From RUG721 sp040307385 (GTDB lineage: Bacteria > Actinomycetota > Coriobacteriia > Coriobacteriales > Atopobiaceae), in NCBI GenBank assembly GCA_040307385.1, contig JAWRJQ010000079.1, positions 6,773-70,772 on the forward strand: a DNA stretch of 64,000 nt, read 5' to 3'. A model generated the notes under the pieces. It was not told where the DNA came from. It saw nothing but the letters and a program-made list of their open reading frames with translations, and ran no database searches. The translations under genes were made by a program, and so were the position numbers. Numbering within the stretch: the stretch's first letter is position 1; each line of letters starts with the position of its first letter. Below are positions 8,260 to 15,615 of this stretch, one piece after another.

Positions 8260-9348
8260 CTACCCCTTCGCATGACGGGCGATCAGGGCTGCAAGCTCGT
8301 CTTCGCCCACGGGCTGCATGTCGCAGCGTCCGATCTCGGTTGGAACGACAAGATTGACGATGCCGCCTCGGCGCTTCTTGTCGGAGCCGGCATACGAGGC
8401 GAGCAGCGCAGGGTCCGCGTCGGAGCCGGTGGGCAGGCCGTGCGCGGCGACCACCGCGTGGATACGGCGTGCGCTTTCGGCATCGAGCCGTCCTGCGGCG
8501 GCCGCAGCGCGGCAGACGGTGCAGAGCCCCGCTGCGACGCAGGATCCATGGCCGAGGGCGAAGCCGCTCGCCGCCTCGATGGCATGACCGACGGTATGGC
8601 CGAGGTTGAGCGTTTGGCGAAGCCCTCGCTCGCGCTCGTCATGCTCCACGACGTCGCGCTTGATCTCCACGTTGCGCGCCACAACCTGCGCGAGCGCTGC
8701 AGCATCGCTGCGCAGCGACGTGAGCGGGGAGCGCTCGAGCGCCGCGAACAGAGCCGGGTCGGCGAGCACCGCATGCTTGATCACCTCGCCGCAGGCGTCG
8801 ATGAACCGCTCGTCGGGCAGCGTCGAGAGGGTGTCTATATCGGCGACGACCAGCTCGGGCTGCAGGAAGGCTCCCACGAGGTTCTTTCCGTGGGGAAGAT
8901 CGACGCCCGTCTTGCCGCCCACCGAGGAATCGACCATGGCGAGCAGCGTCGTCGGCACCTGCACCACGCGGATGCCGCGCATATAGGCCGCCGCTGCGAA
9001 CCCCGCCATGTCTCCCGTCACGCCGCCGCCCAAGGCGACCACGATCGCGGTGCGGTCGAGGTGCGCATCGGCCATGGCCGCGAGGATCCGCGACCAGGTT
9101 GCGATGGTCTTGCTCTGCTCGCCCGCAGGGAATGCGAACGATGCGCACGCGATGCCCGCGCGCGCAAGCGATGCCGTGGCGCGGTCGAGGTAGAGGGGGG
9201 CGACGTTGGTATCGGTGACGATGAAGGCCTGCACGGTTTCCAAGCGCTGGGCGGCCAAGGCGCCGAGATCGTCGAGCAGGCCCGCGCCCACATGGACCTC
9301 ATAGCCGCCGCCCATCGTTGCAACGGGTATCACGTGCGCAGATGCCAT
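8260..9348 (-). CDS. aroB: 3-dehydroquinate synthase
   Basis: 362 aa. It cyclises DAHP to 3-dehydroquinate using NAD and a divalent metal. Seen are GEQSKTIATW, the NAD loop ALGGGVTGDMAGFAAA, VPTTLLAMVDSSVGGKTGV, and the metal ligands in GEVIKHAV and LNLGHTVGHAIE. Domain order and length are normal, and it follows tyrA by 2 bases. The next enzyme, 3-dehydroquinate dehydratase (aroD or aroQ), is not in this operon and must be encoded elsewhere. Confidence 0.95.
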   Translation of the reverse strand: MASAHVIPVATMGGGYEVHVGAGLLDDLGALAAQRLETVQAFIVTDTNVAPLYLDRATASLARAGIACASFAFPAGEQSKTIATWSRILAAMADAHLDRTAIVVALGGGVTGDMAGFAAAAYMRGIRVVQVPTTLLAMVDSSVGGKTGVDLPHGKNLVGAFLQPELVVADIDTLSTLPDERFIDACGEVIKHAVLADPALFAALERSPLTSLRSDAAALAQVVARNVEIKRDVVEHDERERGLRQTLNLGHTVGHAIEAASGFALGHGSCVAAGLCTVCRAAAAAGRLDAESARRIHAVVAAHGLPTGSDADPALLASYAGSDKKRRGGIVNLVVPTEIGRCDMQPVGEDELAALIARHAKG

Positions 9349-9350
9349 GA

Positions 9351-10220
9351 TCAGGACCTTTCGTTTCCCTCAGCCGAACGTTTGAGGCGGTCGCCTTCGG
9401 CAAGCAGGCGTTCGAGCTCCGGTGCGTCGCCCGCCGCGATGGCATCCCGGTATGATGCGAGGCTCTCGATGAGGACATCGATCTCATGCGAGAGGAAGTC
9501 GGCGTTATCGAGGAAGAGCTCGGTCCACATGGCGGCATTGAGGCGCGCCACGCGCGTGAGATCTTTATACGAGCCCGCCGAGAAACCCTTGTGCTTTTGG
9601 GCCGTGGGACTCTTGACGTAGGCGTTCGACACCACGTGGGCGAGCTGCGAGGTGTAGGCGATCATGCGGTCGTGCTCCTCCGCCGTCGCGAGCGTGAACG
9701 AGCCGAAACCGCACGGCTCGAGGAGGAGCTTGAGCCTCTCGAGCACCTCGAGACGGGCGAAATCGTCCATCGCCGGCGGCACCGCCACGAGGGGCGCGCC
9801 GCGGAACATGTTGGCGCGCGCATGCGCGAAGCCGGAGAACTGCGTTCCCGCCATGGGATGGCAGCCCACGAACGTGAAACCGTACTCGTCTGCGATGGCG
9901 GCGCACGCCGATACCACGGAGCGTTTGACGCCTGCGGAATCGATGACGATGGCCCCATCGGAGATGAGGGACGCCTTCTCAGCCAGCCACGCGACGCCCG
10001 CGGCGGGATAGGTGGCGAGGATGATGAGCTCGCAGGCGGGGATCGTCGCGTCGTCGAGCTTGCCGGAAATGGTCTCGATCTGTGCGAGCTCGATGATGGA
10101 GCGGCTTCGGTTCCACGCGAAGACGTCCCATCCCGCTGCAGCGTAGGTTTTGGCGAACGAGCCGCCGATGAGCCCCAGCCCCACCACGCCGATGCGCTTC
10201 TCGATGAACGTGCACGTCAT
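9351..10220 (-). CDS. tyrA: Prephenate dehydrogenase
   Basis: 289 aa. It oxidises and decarboxylates prephenate to 4-hydroxyphenylpyruvate for tyrosine. A Rossmann start IGVVGLGLIGGSFAKTY occupies about 10-26, followed by GCHPMAGTQFSGF with the catalytic His. The C-terminal helical dimer domain contains GSYKDLTRVA. There is no ACT domain after it, so feedback regulation is not evident in this chain. The start ATG directly abuts the stop of aroF. Whether it prefers prephenate or arogenate cannot be decided by eye. Confidence 0.93.
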   Translation of the reverse strand: MTCTFIEKRIGVVGLGLIGGSFAKTYAAAGWDVFAWNRSRSIIELAQIETISGKLDDATIPACELIILATYPAAGVAWLAEKASLISDGAIVIDSAGVKRSVVSACAAIADEYGFTFVGCHPMAGTQFSGFAHARANMFRGAPLVAVPPAMDDFARLEVLERLKLLLEPCGFGSFTLATAEEHDRMIAYTSQLAHVVSNAYVKSPTAQKHKGFSAGSYKDLTRVARLNAAMWTELFLDNADFLSHEIDVLIESLASYRDAIAAGDAPELERLLAEGDRLKRSAEGNERS

Positions 10221-11237
10221 CTAGGCCTCCGCCGTGATCGCCGTGCGGATGAGGGCGATGCGCTTCATGGCGTCTGCGAACATCGCGGGCGTGAGCGCTT
10301 GGGCGCCGTCGGACCAGGCCTCGGTGGGGTTATCGTGCACCTCGATCTCGAGGCCGTCGGCACCCGCTGCGGTTGCCGCATAGGCCACGGGCCGCACGTA
10401 GCGCGTGTATCCCGTGGCGTGGCTGGGATCGCCGATGACGGGGAGGTGCGTGAGGTTCTTGAGCACGGGGATGGCGTTCACATCGAAGGTGTTGCGCGTG
10501 CGCGTTTCGAACGTACGGATGCCGCGTTCGCAGAGCATGACCTTCTCATTGCCCTCGCTCATGATGTACTCGGCCGCCATGAGGTGCTCGTCGATGGTGC
10601 CGGCGATGCCGCGCTTCAACAGCACGGGGATGTCGGTCTTGCCCACCTCTTTGAGCAGCGGGAAGTTCTGCGCGTTGCGGGCGCCTATCTGCATGATATC
10701 GACCCTGTGGTCGACGAAGGTCTGGATGTCGCGGGGGTCCATGATCTCCGTGACGAAGGGCATGCCGAGCTCCTCGCGCGCCTCGCAGAGCAGGTCGAGG
10801 CCCCGCTCGCCCATGCCCTGGCTGGTGTAGGGCGAGGTGCGGGGCTTGAAGGCGCCTCCCCGCAGGATGGTGGCGCCGGCTGCCTTGACCGCACGCGCGA
10901 TGCCGATGAGGTTCTCGCCCTCGACGGAGCAGGGGCCCGCCATGACATGGAAGCTCCCGCCGCCGATGAGGACGCCGTACCCGCAATCGATGACCGTGTC
11001 TTCGGGGTGGAATTTGCGGTTGGCCTGCTTGAACGGCTCGGAGACGCGCTGGACGCGCTCGATGATGTCCATGCTCTCGAGCAGGAACGGGTCGATGCGC
11101 GAGGTGTCGCCGATGATTCCGACGACGATCTCGTTCTCGCCCTGGGAAACATGCGTCTTGAACCCGCGTCCCTCGATCCAGGAGATGAAATGGTCGAGCT
11201 GCTCCTGCGTGGCGGATTGCCTGACGACTGCGATCAT
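10221..11237 (-). CDS. aroF: 3-deoxy-7-phosphoheptulonate (DAHP) synthase, first gene of the aromatic operon
   Basis: 338 aa from the ATG at 11237, preceded by GAGAAAGG nine bases upstream. It condenses PEP and erythrose-4-phosphate. Residues 1-70 form the ferredoxin-like regulatory domain of the Thermotoga/Bacillus I-beta type (MIAVVRQSATQEQLDHFISW). The TIM barrel follows, with AGPCSVEG, LRGGAFKPRTSPY, KRG, and IGDPSHATG with metal ligands. The N-terminal domain usually mediates feedback by Tyr or Phe. A longer in-frame extension reaches 11357, but it has no ribosome site and runs into the tRNA region, so the shorter start is preferred. The upstream gap shows no T-box or attenuator hairpin. 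Confidence 0.94.
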   Translation of the reverse strand: MIAVVRQSATQEQLDHFISWIEGRGFKTHVSQGENEIVVGIIGDTSRIDPFLLESMDIIERVQRVSEPFKQANRKFHPEDTVIDCGYGVLIGGGSFHVMAGPCSVEGENLIGIARAVKAAGATILRGGAFKPRTSPYTSQGMGERGLDLLCEAREELGMPFVTEIMDPRDIQTFVDHRVDIMQIGARNAQNFPLLKEVGKTDIPVLLKRGIAGTIDEHLMAAEYIMSEGNEKVMLCERGIRTFETRTRNTFDVNAIPVLKNLTHLPVIGDPSHATGYTRYVRPVAYAATAAGADGLEIEVHDNPTEAWSDGAQALTPAMFADAMKRIALIRTAITAEA

Positions 11238-11392
11238 ATGACACGCCTTTCTCGGGTGCGCCCCATCCGGGGTATTACGTTGTTTGTGAGATGGTAGCAC
11301 GTGGGAGGGCCCGCCCCGCATGCGCGCCTCATGTTTAATCAAACGGTTCCCGCCCACGCGGGTGCGCGGTGGGATATACTACGACATGGTGC

Positions 11393-11468
11393 GCCCCCAT
11401 AGCTCAGTGGATAGAGCGTTCGCCTCCGGAGCGAAAGGTCGCGGGTTCGATTCCCCCTGGGGGCACCA
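11393..11468 (+). tRNA. tRNA-Arg (anticodon CCG)
   Basis: A 76-base cloverleaf. The acceptor GCCCCCA (11393-11399) pairs fully with TGGGGGC (11458-11464), then A and an encoded CCA. The D stem is GCTC/GAGC. The anticodon stem TTCGC/GCGAA encloses the loop CTCCGGA with anticodon CCG, which reads CGG. The T arm is GCGGG-TTCGATT-CCCCC and has one C-C mismatch at its second pair (11442 against 11456). It stands alone between the aromatic operon and the accessory sugar region. Confidence 0.95.
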
Positions 11469-11516
11469 TCTTCCTTTTCCGATGCCTTTCTCCGCCGCCG
11501 ACGGTGCCGGCCGCCA

Positions 11517-11625
11517 TGGCACCACATCGCCCTATTCCTGCGCCTTGAGCCGCGAGAAGGCCTTATTCCTTAGGAACAAGGCCTTCTCGTGCCGAAAAAC
11601 GTAGGAATAGGGCGTTTCGGTGCCA
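11517..11625. repeat. 109-bp near-perfect palindrome (REP/MITE-like element)
   Basis: Bases 11517-11570 are mirrored without any indel by 11572-11625 about a centre at 11571. 42 of 54 positions pair. The matches fall into solid blocks: TGGCACC, CGCCCTATTCCT, CGAGAAGGCCTT and TTCCT. The DNA could fold into one long hairpin on either strand. It has no coding content and no transposase nearby. It lies 48 bases beyond tRNA-Arg and before the kdgK 3' end. Candidates are a non-autonomous palindromic mobile repeat or two inverted copies of a shorter repeat. Confidence 0.75.
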
Positions 11626-11638
11626 CGGTCTGTGCGTG

Positions 11639-11685
11639 CCCCGCTCGGGGAGTATCCCCCAATGGGGGAGTATCCCCGAGCGGGG
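11639..11685 (-). repeat. GC-rich palindrome downstream of kdgK, possible terminator
   Basis: Symmetric about base 11662. Bases 11639-11651 pair with 11673-11685 (13 bp), three mismatches follow, then six more pairs (11655-11660 with 11664-11669) close a three-base loop. It also contains GGGGAGTATCCCC twice in direct orientation (11647-11659 and 11665-11677). It lies just past the kdgK stop on the minus strand. There is no U tract, so it may act as an mRNA 3' stabiliser or a weak terminator. Confidence 0.55.
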
Positions 11686-11691
11686 AGCCCG

Positions 11692-12720
11692 CTACCTCTG
11701 CACCCTGCCCGTCCCATCGCCGCCCATGAGCTTTTCCACCTCGGACGTGTCCACTCGGTTGAAGTCGCCGAGGATGGAGTGCTTGAGGCAGGAGGCGGCC
11801 ACGGCGAACTCCAGCGCCTGCTGCTTATCGTCATAGCGGGTCAGTCCATAGAGCAGTCCGCCGCCGAAACTGTCGCCGCCGCCCACGCGATCGACGATGT
11901 CTCGGATCTCATAGCGCTTCGATTCGTAGAAACGCTCCCGGTCGTTGAGGCAGGCGGCCCAGCCGTTCCAGTCGGCGCTCTTGCTCTCGCGCAGGGTGAT
12001 CGCGATCATCTTCATGTTGGGATATGCAGCCAGAACCTTGTCGCCCAAAGCCTTGTATTTTGCACGGTCGAGCTCGCCGGACTCCACCACCACGTCGGTG
12101 GTGATCTCCAGGGACTTCTGCACATCCTCTTCGTTGGCTATGGCGACGTCGACGTAGTTCGCGAGCTCGCGCATGACCTCGGCGGCGCTCACGCCGTACT
12201 TCCACAGGTTCTTGCGGAAATTCAGGTCGCAGGAGACGGTGATGCCGCGCTTCTTCGCCTCCATAACCGCCTCGAGGCTCAAATCCTTCGCGCTTGCGGA
12301 GATGGCCGGGGTGATTCCGGTGATATGGAACCAGTCAACGCCCTCGAAGGCCCTGTTCCAGTCTATGTCGCCTGGCTGGGCCAGGGCGATGGCGGAATAC
12401 TCGCGGTCATAGACCACCTTGCTGGGGCGCGCATTGGCGCCGGTCTCGAGATAATAGGTGCCGAAACGCCCCTTGTCGGAACGGACGATGCGGGAGGTAT
12501 CCACCCCGAAGCTGCGCAGCTCCTTGATGCACTCGTCGGCGATGGCGTTCTTCGGCAGCACGGTTAGATAGGAGACGTCCTGTCCGTAGTTCGCCAGCGA
12601 AACCGCCACATTGGACTCCCCGCCACCGAACGTGGCCTCCAGAAGGGGGCTTTGGAAAAAGCGCTCCTGTCCGGGGGATTTGAGGCGAAGCATGATCTCT
12701 CCGAATGTCAAGAACTTCAT
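11692..12720 (-). CDS. kdgK: 2-keto-3-deoxygluconate kinase (PfkB family)
   Basis: 342 aa. It phosphorylates KDG to KDPG. The N-terminal FGEIMLRLKSPG and FGGGESNVAVSLANYG are the substrate-binding signatures of KdgK. C-terminal DRVGGGDSFGGGLLYGL is the PfkB catalytic motif with Asp as base; the usual GAGD reads GGGD. It is the last gene of the glucuronate operon, 16 bases after eda, and a GC-rich palindrome follows. Pathway position and motifs agree with KdgK rather than a fructokinase. Confidence 0.9.
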   Translation of the reverse strand: MKFLTFGEIMLRLKSPGQERFFQSPLLEATFGGGESNVAVSLANYGQDVSYLTVLPKNAIADECIKELRSFGVDTSRIVRSDKGRFGTYYLETGANARPSKVVYDREYSAIALAQPGDIDWNRAFEGVDWFHITGITPAISASAKDLSLEAVMEAKKRGITVSCDLNFRKNLWKYGVSAAEVMRELANYVDVAIANEEDVQKSLEITTDVVVESGELDRAKYKALGDKVLAAYPNMKMIAITLRESKSADWNGWAACLNDRERFYESKRYEIRDIVDRVGGGDSFGGGLLYGLTRYDDKQQALEFAVAASCLKHSILGDFNRVDTSEVEKLMGGDGTGRVQR

Positions 12721-12736
12721 CGTAGTATCCTCCCTG

Positions 12737-13369
12737 CTATCGGATGCTCTTCACGATCTCATGCGCTGTACGGCAGAGGCTTGCAATCTTCTCGAAGTTT
12801 CCCTCGGCGATGTCTTTACGCGGACAGACCCAGCTGCCGCCTGCCGCATGAACAGAAGGCGATGACAAGAACTCGGCGAGGTTGTCGTTATTGACGCCGC
12901 CTGTGGGGATGAACTTCGTGCCGGTGAAAGGGCCCGCAAGCGCATTGATCGCCTTCAGACCGCCGTAGATGTTGGCGGGGAAGAACTTCAAGACGTTCAG
13001 ACCGCGTTTATGCGCCGTCATGATCTCGGTAGGCGTGACGCATCCGGGCAGCACCGCGGTGCCGTTTTCCACGCACCATTCCACGATGCCCGCATCGTAG
13101 CCGGGGGAGACGATGAACCTGGCACCGCACTGGACGGCGAGCTTTGCCTGCTCAAGATCAACCACGGTGCCGGCTCCAACCAGAATCTCCGGCATGCTCT
13201 CGCTGACGGCGCGGATGGAGTCCGCCGCCGCAGCGGTGCGGAAGGTGATCTCCATGATGGGCACTCCGCCCCCAACCATGGCCGTTGCGGTGGGAAGAGC
13301 GTCCTCTGCGCGGTCGAGCACGACTACGGGAACGACGCCGACCTCGTAAAGCCTGCTCATGATATCCAT
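12737..13369 (-). CDS. eda: 2-keto-3-deoxy-6-phosphogluconate (KDPG) aldolase
   Basis: 210 aa from the ATG at 13369, which has GGAGGAGGG 4-12 bases upstream; longer in-frame starts lack this. It splits KDPG into pyruvate and glyceraldehyde-3-phosphate. Conserved features are VVPVVVLDR, MEITFRT with the catalytic Glu, GAGTV, and VLKFFPANIYGG with the Schiff-base Lys. FIPTGGVN binds phosphate. It is third from last in order (uxaC, eda, kdgK) within the glucuronate operon, although kdgK acts before it. Confidence 0.93.
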   Translation of the reverse strand: MDIMSRLYEVGVVPVVVLDRAEDALPTATAMVGGGVPIMEITFRTAAAADSIRAVSESMPEILVGAGTVVDLEQAKLAVQCGARFIVSPGYDAGIVEWCVENGTAVLPGCVTPTEIMTAHKRGLNVLKFFPANIYGGLKAINALAGPFTGTKFIPTGGVNNDNLAEFLSSPSVHAAGGSWVCPRKDIAEGNFEKIASLCRTAHEIVKSIR

Positions 13370-13382
13370 GTTGCCCTCCTCC

Positions 13383-14756
13383 TTACAGATCGAAGAAACG
13401 CTCGGCATTGCGGAAGCACACGCCCTCAACGATCAGCCGGAGGGCCTTTTCGTCGTAGGGATATTCGCCGTCTTCCACCCATGAGCCGATAAGCTCGCAG
13501 AGAATGCGGCGGAAATAGCCGTGGCGGGCATAGCTCAGGAAGCTGCGGGAGTCGGTCAACATCCCAACGAAGCCTGCTAGATACCCCTCGGCAGCGAGGC
13601 TTTTCAGCTGCGCGCGCATGCCGTCAAGATGGTCGTTGAACCACCATGCGCTGCCGTGTTGGAGCTTCGCCCCGTCCGACTGGAACGCGCCCATCACGGT
13701 TTCGATCGCCGTGTTGTCGTTGGGGTCGAGGGAGTAGAGGATGGTCTTCGGCAGCTCGTCCGACTCGTCGAGGGCGTTTAAAAAGGCCGCCAAAGCCTTG
13801 ATCGAAACGCGGTCGCCGATGGAGTCGATTCCGGCATCAGCACCGAGCGTGCGGAACACGCGCCGGCTGTTGTCGCGGATCACACCGAAATGCAGCTGCA
13901 TCACAAGCCCGCGCTTATGGTATTCCCGTCCGAGGAAGAGCAGCAGCGCAGTCTTGAACCGCTCCTGCTCGCGTTGCGTCAGCGGGTCGCCGTGCAGACG
14001 CTTTTGGAAGATCTCCTCGACCTCGGCGACTGATGCGGGAGCGAAGGGAACGGCTTCCATGCCGTGGTCGGAGACCCGGCAGCCGAGGGAAGCGAAATGA
14101 TCGAGCCGATCTGCGAGCGCCTCCTTCAGCTCCGTAAAGCTGCCGATCGCCCCCAAGCGCACAAGATACTCCCGATAATCAGGCTTTTCGATGCCGAGTG
14201 CCCTGTCGGGGCGGAAGCTCGGCAGCACCCGGACGGGAAAGCTCTCGTCTGCTGCGAGCTTTCGATGCCATTCCAGGCTGTCCGCCGGGTCATCCGTGGT
14301 GCAGAGAGCCGTGACGCCGGACGATAGGATCAGCTGCCGCGCGGACATGCCCCGCAGCTTCTCGTTGCAAAGCATCCAGATCTCCTCGGCGGTGTCTCCG
14401 TTGAGGACGCCCTCATAGCCGAAATACGTGCGCAGCTCCAGATGGCTCCAGTGGTACAGGGGATTGCCGATAGCGAGGCCGAGGGTCTCCGCCCATGCTT
14501 GGAACTTATCCCGGTCGGAGGCATCGCCGGTGATTCGGCTCTCCCGTACGCCCGCGGAGCGCATCAGCCGCCATTTGTAGTGGTCGCCGCCTAGCCAGAT
14601 CTGCGTGATGTTCTCGAATCTCCGGTCCTCATAGATCTCTTGAGGGTCGAGGTGGCAGTGATAGTCGATGATCGGCTGCTTTGCCGCCGTATCGTGATAG
14701 AGCGTGCGCGCCGTTTCGGTGGTGAGCAGAAAGTCCTCGTCCAGAAAGCGCTTCAT
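13383..14756 (-). CDS. uxaC: Glucuronate isomerase
   Basis: 457 aa, normal for the family. It interconverts D-glucuronate and D-fructuronate (also galacturonate and tagaturonate). The amidohydrolase-type barrel is marked by IDYHCHLDPQEI near residue 30 and W-L-x-GDHYKWRLMR, with QLHFG and LTDSRSFLSY toward the end. The start is 3 bases from the SDR gene stop, inside the operon. This is the entry enzyme for free uronates, so it links the operon to any glucuronate released by glycosidases encoded nearby. Confidence 0.95.
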   Translation of the reverse strand: MKRFLDEDFLLTTETARTLYHDTAAKQPIIDYHCHLDPQEIYEDRRFENITQIWLGGDHYKWRLMRSAGVRESRITGDASDRDKFQAWAETLGLAIGNPLYHWSHLELRTYFGYEGVLNGDTAEEIWMLCNEKLRGMSARQLILSSGVTALCTTDDPADSLEWHRKLAADESFPVRVLPSFRPDRALGIEKPDYREYLVRLGAIGSFTELKEALADRLDHFASLGCRVSDHGMEAVPFAPASVAEVEEIFQKRLHGDPLTQREQERFKTALLLFLGREYHKRGLVMQLHFGVIRDNSRRVFRTLGADAGIDSIGDRVSIKALAAFLNALDESDELPKTILYSLDPNDNTAIETVMGAFQSDGAKLQHGSAWWFNDHLDGMRAQLKSLAAEGYLAGFVGMLTDSRSFLSYARHGYFRRILCELIGSWVEDGEYPYDEKALRLIVEGVCFRNAERFFDL

Positions 14757-14759
14757 CGG

Positions 14760-15614
14760 CTACACCCCGCTGTAGGCTGAGAAGCCGCCGTCGATGGGAA
14801 GCGTCACACCGGTGATAAAGCCCGCGGCATCGTTGTCGAGCAGGAACAGCACCGCGCCCGACAGCTCCTTCTCGCTGTCTCCGAAGCGGCCCATGGGCGT
14901 CGCGGCGAGAATCTTGCCCGTGCGGGCCGTGGGGGTTCCGTCCTCGTTGAACAGCAGCGCCCTGTTCTGCGCCGTGGCGAAGAATCCGGGGGCGATGGCG
15001 TTCACGCGAATGCCGACCTTGGAGAAATGCACTGCCAGCCACTGGGTGAAGTTCGTCACGGCGGCCTTTGCTCCTGAGTAGGCGGGAATCTTGGTGAGGG
15101 GGGTGAAGGCGTTCATGGAGCTGATGTTCAGGATGCAGCAGCCTTCGCGCCCTATCATGTGGCGGGCGAACGCCTGAGTGGGGATGAGGGTCCCGGCGAA
15201 GTTCAGGTTGAAGACGCTCTCCACGCCGGCTTCATCCAAGTCGAAGAAGCTCTTGGTGCCCGCTTCGAGATCGCCGGGCTCGAAATACTCCTTGTCCGTG
15301 GTTGCCATGGGGTGGTTGCCGCCGGCCCCATTCAACAGGATGTCACAGGGCCCGAGGTCTCGCAGCACCTCGTCGGCCACCGTACGGCAGCGTGCCTTGT
15401 CAAGCACGTCGCAGCCGTAGGCCCGGGCGGTGCCGCCCGCAGCGGCGATCTCATCAGCGACTATCTGCGCCTTCTCTTCGGTGCGGTCGAGAAGCGCCAC
15501 CTGCGCGCCCGCGCGCGCCAGCACTTTGGAGAGCGTCGAGCACAGCACGCCCGCTGCGCCCGTGACCACGGCCACCTTGCCGCTCAAATCGGTGCCCAAC
15601 ACGTTTTCTTCCAT
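14760..15614 (-). CDS. SDR-family oxidoreductase, probable fructuronate reductase
   Basis: 284 aa from the ATG at 15614. The classical SDR fold has SxYxxxK as NISSMNAF and AYSGAKAA, and a C-terminal IDGGFSAYSGV. In the operon it takes the position of fructuronate reductase (UxuB), turning D-fructuronate into D-mannonate for UxuA; canonical UxuB is a long-chain polyol dehydrogenase and unrelated in fold. The nucleotide loop reads TGAAGVLCS, where the last glycine of the usual TGxxGVLG is a cysteine. The role is inferred from context, and SDR reductases in uxu operons are known in Gram-positive bacteria. Confidence 0.8.
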   Translation of the reverse strand: MEENVLGTDLSGKVAVVTGAAGVLCSTLSKVLARAGAQVALLDRTEEKAQIVADEIAAAGGTARAYGCDVLDKARCRTVADEVLRDLGPCDILLNGAGGNHPMATTDKEYFEPGDLEAGTKSFFDLDEAGVESVFNLNFAGTLIPTQAFARHMIGREGCCILNISSMNAFTPLTKIPAYSGAKAAVTNFTQWLAVHFSKVGIRVNAIAPGFFATAQNRALLFNEDGTPTARTGKILAATPMGRFGDSEKELSGAVLFLLDNDAAGFITGVTLPIDGGFSAYSGV

Positions 15615-15615
15615 G

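Noticed and set aside
11238..11392. T-box, riboswitch or attenuator ahead of the aromatic operon
   Set aside because: No T-box motif, no leader peptide rich in Tyr, Phe or Trp, and no paired alternative hairpins are visible in the short gap.
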